From the NCBI GenBank assembly GCA_963823675.1, contig CAWGMT010000004.1, positions 620,001 to 684,000 of the forward strand: DNA of 64,000 bases, given 5' to 3'. Each line of letters starts with the position of its first letter. The stretch's first letter is position 1. The position numbers were made by a program, and so were the translations under genes. Below, one piece after another: positions 34,813 through 46,486 of this stretch. The notes below the pieces were generated by a model. It saw nothing but the letters and a program-made list of their open reading frames with translations. It did not search any database and was not told the origin of the DNA. Source of the DNA: CAWGMT01 sp963823675 (GTDB lineage Bacteria > Planctomycetota > Planctomycetia > Isosphaerales > Isosphaeraceae).

Positions 34813-37800
34813 ATGCCTCGGTCCAGGTTCGATCGTTCGCCCCGTCTGCGAGCCAGCCGTGCTCTACCCCTGGCGATCCTGATGATCGTCGGTGTCGTCC
34901 TGGGCACGCCGGCTCGTGACGATCGTCAGGTCGCGAGAGCCCAGGGCCCGCCGCGCCCCCAGTTGCCGCCAGGGCAGAATGCCCGAGTAGGCGCTCCGGC
35001 ATATAACGCGTTCCCCGTTCCCGAGCATCTTCAGGGGGTCGACCTGTCGCGGCAAAGCGCCCAGGACGCCGCGGCCAAGAGTGCTGGCTGCCTGTCGTGC
35101 CACCACGATCAGCACGATCCGCATTTCAAGCCCGAGACGGTCCGATTGGGCTGCGTCGATTGTCACGGGGGGAACGCGGCGGCCGCCGACATCCACCACG
35201 CACATGTTTCGCCTCGCTTTCCGGACGCATGGAGAAGCTCGGGCAACCCGGTCCGCTCCTATACGCTCTTGAACCACGAATCGCCCGAATTCATCCAGTT
35301 CGTCAACCCCGGCGACCTGCGGGTCGCCCACTTGAGCTGTGGGACGGTGAGCTGTCATGCCGACCAGGTCTTGCAGGTGAAGAAGAGCATGATGACCCAC
35401 GGCGCGATGCTCTGGGCAGCGGCGCTTTACAACAACGGCGCGGTGCCGTTCAAATGGGCGCGCTACGGCGAGAGCTACAGCATGCACGGTGCGCCGCAAC
35501 GGATGCAGACCGTGCCGCCGCCGACTCCCGAGGAGACCGCCCGGAAAGGCGTGGTGCCGTTCCTCGACCCCCTGCCGCGCTTCGAGGCCTCGCAGCCGGG
35601 TAATATCCTGCGGATCTTCGAGCGGGGCAGGCGCGAGCCTCAGGAGATCGGCATTCCCAACCCCTTGGAGGTGCCCGGCAGGCCCGAGGCCGGTTTGAGC
35701 GACGCGCGGACTCGGCACGCGGAATCGCACCGACCCCGTTTTCGTCGGGCTGCAAAAGACCCGTTTGCTCGATCCGACACTCAACTTCCTGGGGACCAAC
35801 GATCACCCAGGCGACTATCGCTCGAGCGGCTGCACGGCCTGTCACGTGATTTATGCCAACGACCGGTCGCCGGTCAACTCCGGGCCGTACGCCGTCTTCG
35901 GCAACCAGGGCTATAGCTTCCAGCCTGACCCGACCATCCCGCGCAACGAGCCGGGGCATCCGATCAAGCATCAGTTCGTCACGGGAATGCCCACCAGCCA
36001 GTGCATCGTCTGCCACATTCATCCCGGCACGAACGTGCTCAACACGTACACTGGTTACATGTGGTGGGACGAAGAAACCGACGGCGAGCTCATGTATCCC
36101 GAGCACGAGAAACACCCGACCGCCGAGGAATTTACCCGCTCGATGATGTCGAACCCGGACGAGACCGCGGCGCGGGGCAACTGGTCGGACCCGGCGTTCC
36201 TGGAACGGGTCGCCGAGCTGAACCCGCAGGCGCGGCATACCCAGTTTGCCGACTTCCACGGTCACGGCTGGGTCTTCCGCGCGGTCTTCAAGAAAGACCG
36301 GCACGGCAACCTGCTCGACCACCGGGGAGAGCCGGTTGCGGATGCCTCCGCCGCCGCCATGATGGAAGCGGTGCGCCTGCCCGCCGAGCTGAAGGAGCGC
36401 TATCGCACGCGGGATGCGGCGGCCGCGCAACGCGCAGCGTTCGACCGCGCGGAATCGAAGCGCGACGGCTTGCCCGTCCACCAGATGGACATCCACCTCG
36501 AGAAGGGGATGCACTGCGTCGATTGCCATTTCATCCAGGACGCCCACGGCAACACCAAGCTGTATGGCGAGGTGCGCGCGGCGATCGAGATCCAGTGCAT
36601 CGACTGCCACGGCTCGCCGGCACGCCGCGCCACGCTCGTGACGACCGGCCCGGCGGCCGACACCTCGGCGGCCGAATCGGGCAAGGAGGGCCGCGACCTG
36701 TCGGCTCTGCGGACCCCGTTCAAGCAGCGTCGTTTCGAGCGCCGCGGCAACCGGATCATTCAGCACTCGATGGTCGAGCCCGATCTGGCCTGGGAGATCA
36801 CCCAGGTTGCCGACACGATCGATCCGCAGTCGGAGCACTACAACGAGCGGGCACACCTGGCCAAGACCGTTCGGTTCGACGAGGCGGACCAGATGGTCTG
36901 GGGCAAGCTGCCCGCCGGCAGGCGAGAATGCCTGCGCCCATGCCAGCGCCAAGATGAGCTGCATCGCCTGCCACTCGTCGTGGAACCCGAGCTGCTTCGG
37001 CTGCCACCTTCCGCAGCGGGCCAACAAGAAGATGCCGCAGCTCCACAACGAGGGGGACGTGACGCGCAACTACGTTTCGTACAACTTCCAGACGCTGCGC
37101 GACGACGTCTTCATGCTGGCCAGCGACGGCGACGTCACCGGCAACCGGATCGGCCCGGCGCGGTCGTCCTGCGCGATCCACGTCGGGTCGTACAACAACA
37201 ACCGCGAATCGATTTACGTCCAGCAGCAGACGATCTCGGCCGAAGGCATGTCGGGGATCGCGTTCAGCACAAACGTGCCGCACACGGTGCGCGGCGGCCC
37301 GCCGGTCCACCACGACCCGCGATCGCCCCTTAACGGCCGCGCCTCGAACCAGGGCGCCTATCTGCCCGGGCACTCCGATACCAAGACCTGCACCGACTGC
37401 CATCTCGCGCGGAATGACGACAACAACGCGATCATGGCCCAGCTTCTCATGCAGGGGACCAACTACGTCAATTTCATCGGCCGCTACTGCTGGGTTGCGT
37501 CCGGCGACCACGGGCTCGCGGCCGTGGTGGTCACCGAGCGCGACGAGCCGCAGGCCGTGATCGGCAGCTCGCTGCACCGGCTGGCTTATCCGGATGAATA
37601 TCGCAAGCACCTGGCCCACGGGGCCAAGCTGGAGCATGCCTACGAGCATCCCGGGCGTGACGTTTCCGAACGGCTGCGCCATCCTGAGGTCCTCTCGATC
37701 CAGGCGCGCGGCGAGTTTCTCTATGCCGCCTGCGGCGAAACGGGGCTGCGCGTCTTCGACATCGCGTTCATCGATCACAAGGGCTTCTCGGAGCGGATCG

Positions 37801-38833
37801 TGACGGCGCCGGTCTCTCCGCTGGGGCAGCGATTTTTCGTGCGGACGAAGTACGCCACGGCGGTCGCCGCTCCGACCACCGTCGCCCCCGACCCGACGCG
37901 CACCCACCGTCCCGAAAACCGCGAGAGCTCGGTCCACGCGCTCTACGGCTACATCTACGTCACCGACAGATACGAGGGCTTGATTCTCGTGCCGGCCGGC
38001 ACGCTGCTCGACGGCAATCCGCTCAACAACTTCCTCGGCCGCGAGCTGACCTACAACCCGGGCGGCATTCTTTGCGGTGCTAGGGCGATCACGATCGTCG
38101 GGACCTATGCGTATATCTCCTGCAATGCCGGTCTGGTCGTCGTCGCGCTCGAGGATCCCAAGAACCCCCGCATCACGTCGATCGTCGGCGAGCCATTCTT
38201 GCAGCAAGTCCGCAGCGATCCAGGCTCAGTTCCGCTACGCGTTCGCCTGCGATGCCGAGGGGATCAAGGTGCTGGACATCACCGACCTGGCGCATCCCCG
38301 CGGCGTCGCGATGCTGCCCTTGCACGACGCACGCAGCATCTACGTTGGCTCGAACGTACGCCTATGTCGCGGCCGGGCAAGAGGGTCTGGTCATTCTCGA
38401 CGTCGAGCGGCCCGAGCAGCCCCGAGTCGACCAGGTGTTCAACGCCGGCGGCTGTATCAATGACCTGAACGACGTCAAGCTGGGGATCACTTATGTCAGC
38501 GAGTTTGCCTACCTGGCCGATGGCGCGAACGGGCTGCGCGTGGTGCAACTCACCTCGCCGGAGACGCCCGGCAACTATGGATTCAGCCCGCGGCCGACGC
38601 CCGAGCTCATCGCATCGTTCAAGCTTCCTTTCGGGGGTAAAGCCTACGCCGTGTCGGAGGGGGTCGATCGCGACCGCGCCGTCGATGAGGCGGGCAACCA
38701 GATCGGCGTCTTCGGCCGCGTCGGCGCCCGGCCGCTCGATGCCGGCGAACAGCACAAGATGTACATTCACGATGGGCGGCTCTGGAAGGTCAGTGACGAT
38801 CCGAGGGATCCCGTCTACCGGCGCGTCAACTGA
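34813..38833 (+). CDS. Multiheme cytochrome c with LVIVD repeats, four frameshifts
   Basis: A secreted protein of about 1,340 aa. Signal peptide: 'LRASRALPLAILMIVGVVL'. Heme sites CLSCH, CVDCH, CTACH, CIVCH, CVDCH, CIDCH, CIACH, CFGCH and CTDCH (nine CxxCH) plus one CX4CH (CGTVSCH). The C-terminal third has LVIVD/beta-propeller-like blades ('GLRVFDIAFIDHKG', 'IKVLDITDLAHPRGV', 'GLVILDVERPEQPRVD'). Shifts near 35710, 36910, 38210 and 38358 must be bridged; each joins matching family segments. The family is associated with planctomycetes and with outer-surface electron transfer, but no substrate is known. It overlaps the convergent pentaheme gene by 19 bases. Confidence 0.8.
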
Positions 38834-40353
38834 GCATGGATCCGCTGGAAACGAGCCTGGAACGACGCGGGATCGAAATCGGCGGCGGACCGCAGCCGAT
38901 CCGGGATCGACGCGTCGATCAGGGCCTTGGTCCGTGCCGGCGGGAGATCCAGGGCCAGGTCCGACTCGAGCCCGGCTATTTCCGCCTCGATTTTCGGATC
39001 GCGTTTGTCTTTCGGCGTGCTCTCACGATAGATGACGCGGAAGGCCCAAGCGACTTGCCGGGCGGAGTTGTAGTCTGGAATCGGCTCCCGCCCGATCTCG
39101 CCAAGCCGCTCGAGCAACAGCCGGGCCTGGCGGTGGTCGATGCCTGCGTGGTCCAGGCGTTCAAGCAGGGAATCGATCCACTTGACGAAGTCGCCGGCTG
39201 CTCGGGCGGTCAGCTCCGGGTCGCCGAAGGGTCGCATCCGGATGCCTTTACTGAGGGCTGCGACATGCTTTTGGAACGGCTCCTCTTCGGCCCGGGCGGT
39301 TTGAGATCCCGTCGCGCCGATTCCGAGCCGGACCAGGACCAGCGGCCATTCCGGGGCCATGGGGCGGCCGGAAGAGCCGTTCTGGCGGAGCTGGCGCCAG
39401 GGTGCAGGGTCGCCCGCCCGCAGCTCGTGGTGGCAGGCGTAGCAATCGAACCGGGCGAAGTCGGGCCACTCTGCCCTGGACGTTGCGGGCTCGCCGGCGG
39501 CGGCTTCCGGCACGAGCAGCTTCAATGACTCACGCAGAGCGACCAGCTCGCCGACCAAAACAAGTCGGGTCTGCTCGCAATTTCGCGGGTCGGGGGCAGG
39601 CTTCAGCAGGCTCACACGCACCGGAGATTTCTCGCTGACGTCTTGCCAGTGTCGCGGCTCGAGATTGCAAAATGTCGCCGCCTCGAAGCTCGGAAGCGGA
39701 GGGTGGCCGGCGGCGTACATCGCGTGCGTGATCACTTTTCCTTCGGCATGGTTGCCGATGTGGCAGCCGGCGCAAACAAGGGCGCGACGGACCGGGTTCC
39801 AGAGATCGGTCATCCCGAACCGGCGTTCCTTGTCTTGGCGGTCGAGGTCGCGCCATTCCTTGGCAGCGCGAGGGTGCTTCTCGACCCAGTCGGCGTGCGT
39901 GCCGTGGCAGGCGACGCAGGTGACGCCGTCGGTCTCGCGCGAATACAAGTGCGAATCCGCGCCCTTGCCGGGCACGCTGTGGCAGTTGAGGCAGGCTTCG
40001 ATCTGCCGGACGTCGGTTCCGAGCAACCGGCTTATTTCCCGGCCGCGCGGCCCGGTCAAGGCCTTGAATGCCAGCGTGTGCTTATCCTGGGTGTTGAATA
40101 TCGCGAATTCGTCCATCTTGCAGCACAACTGCTCGAGCTCATCAGGCTTGTAGATCGGTTGATTCTTGTCTTGATTGTGGCAACCCGCGCAGTGACGCGC
40201 ACCGTAGATGAAACGCGGGAGCTGCACCTTTTTCTCTGCTTGGTCGAGCGCCACGCCACGATCAAGATGGGCGTCGCCGGCTGTGGCGGCTGCGCTCAAT
40301 ACCCCGGCGAGCAATGCCAGGCCGATCGCGATTCGGTAGTCATGAAAAAACAT
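38815..40353 (-). CDS. Pentaheme cytochrome c (c554-like)
   Basis: A secreted cytochrome of about 512 aa with five CxxCH sites: CAGCH, CLNCH, CVACH, CAGCH and CYACH. A signal peptide ('IAIGLALLAGVLSAAATAG') directs it to the periplasm. Sites one to four resemble cytochrome c554/c'-type clusters. The C-terminal part is helical and heme-free. It converges with the multiheme-LVIVD gene; the two stops overlap by 19 bases. The ATG at 40353 is used (40401 and 40377 also open the frame). It overlaps the end of the phosphodiesterase gene by 14 bases. Confidence 0.83.
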   Translation of the reverse strand: MFFHDYRIAIGLALLAGVLSAAATAGDAHLDRGVALDQAEKKVQLPRFIYGARHCAGCHNQDKNQPIYKPDELEQLCCKMDEFAIFNTQDKHTLAFKALTGPRGREISRLLGTDVRQIEACLNCHSVPGKGADSHLYSRETDGVTCVACHGTHADWVEKHPRAAKEWRDLDRQDKERRFGMTDLWNPVRRALVCAGCHIGNHAEGKVITHAMYAAGHPPLPSFEAATFCNLEPRHWQDVSEKSPVRVSLLKPAPDPRNCEQTRLVLVGELVALRESLKLLVPEAAAGEPATSRAEWPDFARFDCYACHHELRAGDPAPWRQLRQNGSSGRPMAPEWPLVLVRLGIGATGSQTARAEEEPFQKHVAALSKGIRMRPFGDPELTARAAGDFVKWIDSLLERLDHAGIDHRQARLLLERLGEIGREPIPDYNSARQVAWAFRVIYRESTPKDKRDPKIEAEIAGLESDLALDLPPARTKALIDASIPDRLRSAADFDPASFQARFQRIHAQLTRR

Positions 40354-41113
40354 ACGTCTGACCAGGATTGCCAACATGAACTTCTTTGAGACCAAGTGCA
40401 TTCAGCTCGGCGACGACCGCGTCGTAATAGCGGGGCTTGATATGCACGGCGAAGAACGGGACCGCTCGGGCGAGCTTGGCGGCCTCGGCCGCGAACAACC
40501 TGGGGGTCAGGTGCTTGGAAGTCAGAGCCAGGCCCTCCATCGCGTCCGGAAAGGATGCGTCGAGGAAGACCGCCCTGAGATTGGCTGTCTGGCCGGCAAT
40601 CCGCCAGAACGAGGTGGTCGGCCCGGTGTCCGAGGGAATGGCCACCGCGACCCCGGGAGCCTCCACCAGGAAACCGAGGGTCGGCACCGCGTGGTCAACC
40701 GGAATCGGAGTGAGCCGTAGACCCGCGACCTCGACGGGGCGGCCCGCTTCCAGCACGTCAACCTTCAGGAACGGCAGCCCATTTTCCGACATTCTGAGGA
40801 AATCGGGCCAGATCCGGTCGTTGAACACGTCCCGGCGCAGGCTTGCGAGCGTGTCGTCAGACGCGTGGACCGTCACACAGCGAGCCGACGCCTGAAACAC
40901 CGTCTCCAGGAACATCGGCAGCGAGGCGATGTGATCGAGATGACTGTGAGTCAAAAAGACATGCTCCACGCGGATCTGGGCTGCCAGGTCACCCAGAAAC
41001 CCCAATCCCCCCGCGTCGACGGCGATGATCTCATCGATGACATAGGAGGTGACGAAACTGCCACGTCCGCCCTCGCCGGCAGAAACTGCCGACGGAACCA
41101 GTGTGATCTTCAC
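40340..41113 (-). CDS. MBL-fold 3',5'-cyclic-nucleotide phosphodiesterase (class II-like)
   Basis: A 257-aa protein with the metallo-hydrolase motif 'THSHLDH' at residues 55-61 and 'HASDDTLASLRRDVFND', 'IPVDHAVPTLGFLVE' and 'IPSDTGPT' as seen in class II cyclic-nucleotide phosphodiesterases. It would cleave cAMP or cGMP in the cytoplasm. The window also encodes an adenylate cyclase about 9 kb away. Upstream of the pentaheme cytochrome on the same strand, so it may be cotranscribed. Confidence 0.8.
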   Translation of the reverse strand: MKITLVPSAVSAGEGGRGSFVTSYVIDEIIAVDAGGLGFLGDLAAQIRVEHVFLTHSHLDHIASLPMFLETVFQASARCVTVHASDDTLASLRRDVFNDRIWPDFLRMSENGLPFLKVDVLEAGRPVEVAGLRLTPIPVDHAVPTLGFLVEAPGVAVAIPSDTGPTTSFWRIAGQTANLRAVFLDASFPDAMEGLALTSKHLTPRLFAAEAAKLARAVPFFAVHIKPRYYDAVVAELNALGLKEVHVGNPGQTYVFS

Positions 41114-41373
41114 GTTCCCTCCCGTCTCCGCGCACGACGTCAGCGCCGGCCGCGACCCGGCCGCTCTGTCTGATCATCGCCCTTCCTCGAAATCCGCCCC
41201 TGCCCGCGATCCAATCCAGTTTATCACGATCACTTGAGGAATCGTCCCCGAAATCTTTCGAAATAAATTGAAATCGAGCTTCGGAAATCGATTGGTTTTG
41301 CTCGATTGTATAGAATGAAACGTGGCCGTGGAACGCGCCCGGCTCGATTGCCGGCACGATGTAAGGATGTATC
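41114..41373. other. Divergent intergenic region
   Basis: This 260-bp gap lies between the phosphodiesterase gene (minus) and the beta-helix gene (plus). It is AT-rich around 41240-41310 compared with neighbours, a likely promoter zone; no repeat is seen. Confidence 0.4.
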
Positions 41374-44146
41374 ATGGCTCAGCGGAAGAGTATTAAGGTC
41401 CGATGCAGCCGTCGAAGATTTCATGCTTTGGGCGAGCAGCTCGAGTTACGCGCACTCTTGTCGGGGCAAGTGTTCGTCGTCACTACCGCACTCGACTCCA
41501 ACGGAGGTCCGGGTGGGGCTCCGGCCCCACTCACACTGCGACAGGCGATTCTCGACTCCAATGCGGCGGGGGGGTCGAACACGATTGATTTCGATATCCA
41601 GAAGGGGCCGGCAACGATCAACGTCCTCACGCCGTTGCCCCAGATCACGGCGCCCGTGCTGATCGACGGGACCAGCCAGCCGGGCTACACCGGGACGCCG
41701 CTCGTGACCGTCAACAGCCAGATCGACGGCGACCCGCCCTCCGGGTTTGTCTTTGTGCATGGGTCCGAAGGCAGCGTTATCCAGGGGCTGGCCGTTACCG
41801 GCTTCGGGCTTGCCGGCATCGAGGTCAACGGGGCATCGAACATCACGATAGGCGGGCCATCCTCGCGACTCGGCAACGTCATCAACAGCAACACGGGCGA
41901 GGGCGTGCTCATTTCGGGCCCCAATGCTTCCGGAAATACGGTCGAGGGCAACGTGATCGGCCTGGACGCGTCGGCCCAGCGCGCTGGCTAATGGCATCGG
42001 CGTCCAGATCAACTTGGGGGCGGCGGGCAACCTGGTCGGCGGAATGACCGCCGGCGCCCGCAACGTCATCTCGGGCAACACGACCGCCGGCGTGCTGATC
42101 TCGGGCGCGGGGACCATGGGCAACACAGTCGAGGGCAACGACATCGGCACCGATGGCACGGCAATGCAGGCGATCGGCAATGAAACCGGCGTGGAGATCG
42201 ATTCCGGGGCGACCGCCAACATCATCGGCGGCATTAGCGCCGCGGAGACCAACGTGATCTCCGGCAACACGGGCGACGGCGTGCTGATTCTGGGCGCCGG
42301 AACTTCGGGCAACACGGTCGAGGGCGACTTGATCGGGATTTGCCAGTGCGCCAGCGGACCGGCGCCTCTGGGCAACGGCACCGGCGTGGAGATCAACTCC
42401 GGCGCGGCGGACAACCTGGTCGGCGGGATCGTCGCCGGCGCCCGTAACATCATCTCGAGCAACACGGCTGACGGCGTGCTCTTGACGGGCGCCGCCACGA
42501 TGGGAAACACCGTGGAGGGCGACTTCATCGGAACCGCCGTCTCGGGGCAAACTCCGCTGGGCAATGACACCGGCGTCGAGATCGACTCCGGCGCGATGGC
42601 CAACACGATCGGCGGCAGCGGCACGGCGGGCAACCTCGTCTCGGGCAACTTGACAGCCGGCGTGGGGATATCCGGGGCCGGCACGTCCGGCAACACGGTC
42701 GAGGGCAACACAATCGGCGCGGGCGTCTCGGGACAGTCGCCCCTGCCCAACGGCACGGGAGTCGAGATCGGCTCGGCCGCGACGTCGAACACGATCGGCG
42801 GCAAGATTGGCGTCACGGGCAACCTCATCTCGGGCAACACGAGCGACGGCGTGCTGATCTCGGGTATCGGGACCTCGGGCAACACGGTCGCGGGCAACCT
42901 GATCGGCACGGGCGTCTCGGGGCAGACGATCCTGGCCAACGCCAACGGCGTGGAGATCAGCCTGGGAGCGACGGCAAACACGGTCGGCGGACGCACCGCC
43001 GCCGCCCGCAACGTCGTCTCCGCCAATACGAGCGACGGCGTTCTCATCTCGGGCGGCGGGGCGTCCGGCAACACCATCGAGGGCAATTTCATCGGTACCG
43101 ATATCACGGGCCAAATCGCCCTGGGCAACGTCATCGGGGTGCTCGTGACCAGCGGATCGGCAACCGCGATCGGCGGCACGGCCGCCGGGGCCGCGAATGT
43201 GATCTCGGGGAACATTACCGCCGGAATTGAGGTCAATGGCGCGGGCACCGGGGGAACCCAGATCGAGGGCAATTTTATCGGGACCAATCCGACCGGAACC
43301 GCGGCCGTGGCTCGAACGGACCAGACCGATCCTCTCTCCGCCCTCCAGAACGCCGGGGTGGCGATCATCAGCTCGCAGGGAAACATGATCGGCGGCACCA
43401 CCTCGGCCGCGCGGAATGTCATATCGGGCAACTACGTCGGCGTGAATCTCGCCCTGCTCGCGGCGCAGGGTGATCCCAATAGCGTGCTCGGCAATCTGAT
43501 CGGCACCGATGCCTCGGGCGCGAAGCCGCTGGGGAACATCGTCGGGATCTACATCAACGGGGCAGCGGGCAACGTCGTCGGCGCCAGCGCGGCCGGCTCC
43601 GCCAACGTCATCTCGGGCAACACCTCGGTCGGCCTCGAGATTGTCGGCAGCGGCTCGACCAGCAATCTGATCCAGGCCAACCTGATCGGGCCAGCCGCGA
43701 ATGGACAAGGGGCTTTCGTCCGCGGCGGCGGCGTGTTCATCCAGAACGAGGGGATTTTCATCCAGGACGCCTCGCAGAACACGATCGGCGGGCCGAGCTC
43801 GGGAAACGGCAATGTGATCTCGGGCAATAATGCGGCCGGTGTTTTCATTCTGAGCCTCTCCGGGGTCTCCCAGGGGAACACGATCCAGGGCAACCTGATC
43901 GGTCTCTCCCAGAGTAGCAGGCCCACTCTCGGAAACGCCGGGTATGGGATCGTGCTGGACAACGCGCGGAGTAACACCATCGCTCTCACCGGAGCGGCGG
44001 CCAACCAGTTCGGCCGTAACGGGATCGAGAACGTCCGGATTTACCAGGGCGCTGTGCGCTCTGGCCCCGCCGCGGCGAAGACCAGCGCGCGACGTAGTCA
44101 TGGCCTTACCAGAAACGCAGCTCGCATTTCCAAGCATTTGCCGTGA
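41374..44146 (+). CDS. Secreted right-handed beta-helix protein, frameshifted
   Basis: A surface protein of about 924 aa. The N-terminus has the planctomycete motif 'LGEQLELRALLSG' near residue 20. A leader domain ('SLRQAILDSNAAGG' type) is followed by many coils of a parallel beta-helix, each about 58-62 residues with 'NVISGNT...GVLISGAGT.GNTVEGN.IGTD'. The first frame ends after 'VIGLDASAQ'; the next resumes 'LANGIGVQINLGAAGNLVGG' (shift near 41983). It ends in a short basic tail. Role: probably a cell-surface adhesin or matrix protein. Confidence 0.82.
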
Positions 44147-44264
44147 TTGGCGCGCGATCGAGCTGATCGCGCCATGACTCTCTTCGGATCGGCACCCTTG
44201 GCGCGGTATGCTGTACCGTCGCGCTCGACGTGGGGCCGGCGAGTACTGAGACGAGAGACATACC

Positions 44265-44734
44265 GTGTGGCGCTTCATTGACGGATTGCTCGCGTTCATC
44301 GTCACACTGACTCCAGCCCTATTGACGCTGCCGTCTCGGGGCGACGAGCCAGGGTCCACCTCACCCATTGGCGCGGTGCGGCTTGGATCTGGCATCACGG
44401 CTCATTATTCCTACTACTACAACCGCAACGCATTGGCTGACGTGGTCCTCGCGGGTGACTCTCTGATTGCGCTGACGCCGTGCCGCCGCTGAATGCCGGC
44501 GGCCGGCCGGTGTCAAGACTGGTCCGCGACGGCCGCGGCCGGCTCTGGCTGGGAGGCGACGGCCTGGCCGTGCTCGATGCCGACGGCCGGACGCTCCACC
44601 CGCTCGACGAGCTGCCGATCTTGGGCCGCCAATTCAAGGTCGAAGCCCTCGCCGCCGACGCGGCCAAAGCCGATGGGGCGATCGTGGCGATCGAGCAACG
44701 CGGCGTGGTATTTCTGAGCGTTGACACACGGTGA
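44265..44734 (+). CDS. Small secreted hypothetical, frameshifted
   Basis: A protein of about 156 aa. The signal peptide ('LLAFIVTLTPALLTLP') is followed by 'IGAVRLGSGITAHYSYYY'. The second frame, from about 44480, has 'RLVRDGRGRLWLGGDGLAVL', a one-blade propeller-like motif. One lost base near 44480 would join the frames. The total length is short for a propeller, so it may be a truncated or small regulator-type sensor. No family assigned. Confidence 0.45.
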
Positions 44735-44779
44735 CCTGGGCTGGCACCACGTGATCCGGCTGCTGCCCATCCTGCGCGC

Positions 44780-46261
44780 TTACCCACCCACCACCGGCGG
44801 AGTCTGCTGCGTCCGGTTGCGCACCGACCGGCCGAAGAAGATGTTGAAGAACACGATCGTCTCGAAATCGAACGGTTTGGGGCTTGAGACGGGCGTCACG
44901 ATCGCAAAGGTCAAGAGCGACCGATTATAGATTCCAATATTGAGTCCGTAAGTGAAATCGACGTAGTCCGGTGTTGCGGCGAGGTCCCTTGGATTAAAGG
45001 GATTGCCGTGATTGAGTGGGGTGTTGATGTGGACTTCGAACGTGGGCGCGATCAGGGAAATCATCTGGTCAACGTTGGAATTCGGGTCGGGCCGGCGGAG
45101 GAAGTAGCCCAGCCCGATGTCGTTATAGATCAAGGTCACGTTCTGGTTATTGGCCGGAACGTCGAGGATGCTGAAGCCGTGGAGGTAGAAGTTGCCCGAG
45201 TTGATGATGTAGCCCAGAAACGGTTGGAAGTATGTCGTATGCGTCGGGCTGGCGAACTGGTTGAAACCGGCGAATCGACCCGGGCCGGTGGGCGCGGTCA
45301 CGTCGAGCCCCCCGGAGAGCAGGCTGCCGCTCTGGCGATCTTCGAGCAGGATGTACTTGGCGATGATCTCCAGGTCGCCGACTGCCGTGCTCGTCCCGCC
45401 GAAATTGCCGAACTGCCGTGGCAGGCTTGAATTGGCCGTGACGGTATCAAGGGGCTGACGGAATCCGATCGAGCCCTGGCCATCCATGAAAGTCTTCTCG
45501 AAACCGGCGACGTAGCGGAAGACCTGGGTGTAGCCAATCGGGGCCCGCAATCGCTCGTTGACCTGGTCGTTGACGCCCTGGAAGTAGTTGAACATGGAGT
45601 ACACGCGGTCTTGAGGGCGCGGCGACTGATCCTCGCTGATTTTGATGTTGCGGATCGAGGGCACCACCACCGTCGCGCCTCGCGGCCGGGGCACTCCCGG
45701 CGGCCGGGGCGGCGGAAATGGAGGCGGCAGCCCGCCCGCACCGGCCGCCAGGCGAACCGCAGTCAGCGACGGCAGCGGGCCCAGGTCGCCGATCATTTGC
45801 GGTATCCCGCCGAACGACGTGGCCGAGATATCCCCCAAGCTGCCGGGCTGATTCGACAAAGTCGAAGATGAGAGTTCCTCGCTCAATGATCGTTCGAGCT
45901 CCGCCCTGCGCGCCGAAGCCGACGTGGTGGAGGGCGTTGTGGCGGGCGGCGTCGCAGGCTGAGTAGTCCCAGGAGTCGTTCCGGGCGGCCGCGGCTGCGT
46001 CGTTGTCGGGCCCGCCGGCCTTGGCTGAGCCGGCGGAGCGGGTCGGGCGCCAGCGGGAGCTCCTTGCGGGCGGCCAGGAGGCGGCGGCGTACTCTGCCCT
46101 GGCCGATTCGGTGGCGTCTCCTGCTCGGGCCCGTTGAACGCGGAATTAGCCGCATCGGTCGACGGCCCCGATCCGTCTGCGTCGAGCCACGACGCCACGG
46201 CAAGGTCATGGACCAGCAAGAGGCAGCAGCCGACCAGGACGATGGCGCTCGCCTTTCTCAC
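44780..46261 (-). CDS. Outer-membrane protein with Pro-rich N-terminus
   Basis: A 493-aa protein. The signal peptide ('KASAIVLVGCCLLLVHDLAVA') is followed by a ~110-residue Pro/Thr-rich linker. The C-terminal half has alternating strands with 'FEKTFMDGQGSIGFRQPLDT' and 'DLEIIAKYILLEDRQSG', typical of the long-chain-transport or porin-like outer-membrane fold. The GTG start at 46261 is chosen because GGAGGG lies 4 bases upstream, whereas the ORF opens 105 bases earlier inside a palindrome. Confidence 0.7.
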   Translation of the reverse strand: MRKASAIVLVGCCLLLVHDLAVASWLDADGSGPSTDAANSAFNGPEQETPPNRPGQSTPPPPGRPQGAPAGARPAPPAQPRPAGPTTTQPRPPGTTPGTTQPATPPATTPSTTSASARRAELERSLSEELSSSTLSNQPGSLGDISATSFGGIPQMIGDLGPLPSLTAVRLAAGAGGLPPPFPPPRPPGVPRPRGATVVVPSIRNIKISEDQSPRPQDRVYSMFNYFQGVNDQVNERLRAPIGYTQVFRYVAGFEKTFMDGQGSIGFRQPLDTVTANSSLPRQFGNFGGTSTAVGDLEIIAKYILLEDRQSGSLLSGGLDVTAPTGPGRFAGFNQFASPTHTTYFQPFLGYIINSGNFYLHGFSILDVPANNQNVTLIYNDIGLGYFLRRPDPNSNVDQMISLIAPTFEVHINTPLNHGNPFNPRDLAATPDYVDFTYGLNIGIYNRSLLTFAIVTPVSSPKPFDFETIVFFNIFFGRSVRNRTQQTPPVVGG

Positions 46262-46293
46262 CAGACCCTCCGTTCGCGAAAAAAACAAACAGC

Positions 46294-46312
46294 CATCACG
46301 CTTTGCGTGATG
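46294..46312. repeat. Palindromic repeat, catcacgc family
   Basis: An 8-bp arm pair (catcacgc/gcgtgatg) with a 3-base centre, 33 bases upstream of the outer-membrane protein start. Confidence 0.8.
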
Positions 46313-46486
46313 CCATTCACCCTGCCCTGACGCGGACCGCCCGGGGGAACCCGTCCCGCGGACCAATTACGGTGCATCTGCTAGAATCGTCAGTTTCGTC
46401 ACGATTCCTTGAATCGTTCCAATCAAATGTCGAGTTGACTGGTGTGTGACCCGCAAACCACGCGCGCATCTCGAGCGAAATCCGGA

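Noticed and set aside
35450..38207. Long minus-strand ORFs over the multiheme cytochrome
   Set aside because: The plus strand has nine CxxCH motifs and matching frames; the antisense has none and shows high Arg/Gly bias from GC-rich codons.
41446..44398. Long minus-strand ORFs (661 and 829 codons) over the beta-helix gene
   Set aside because: They mirror the regular Gly/Asn/Thr-rich repeats on the plus strand. The translated proteins are Pro/Arg-rich and repeat-derived.
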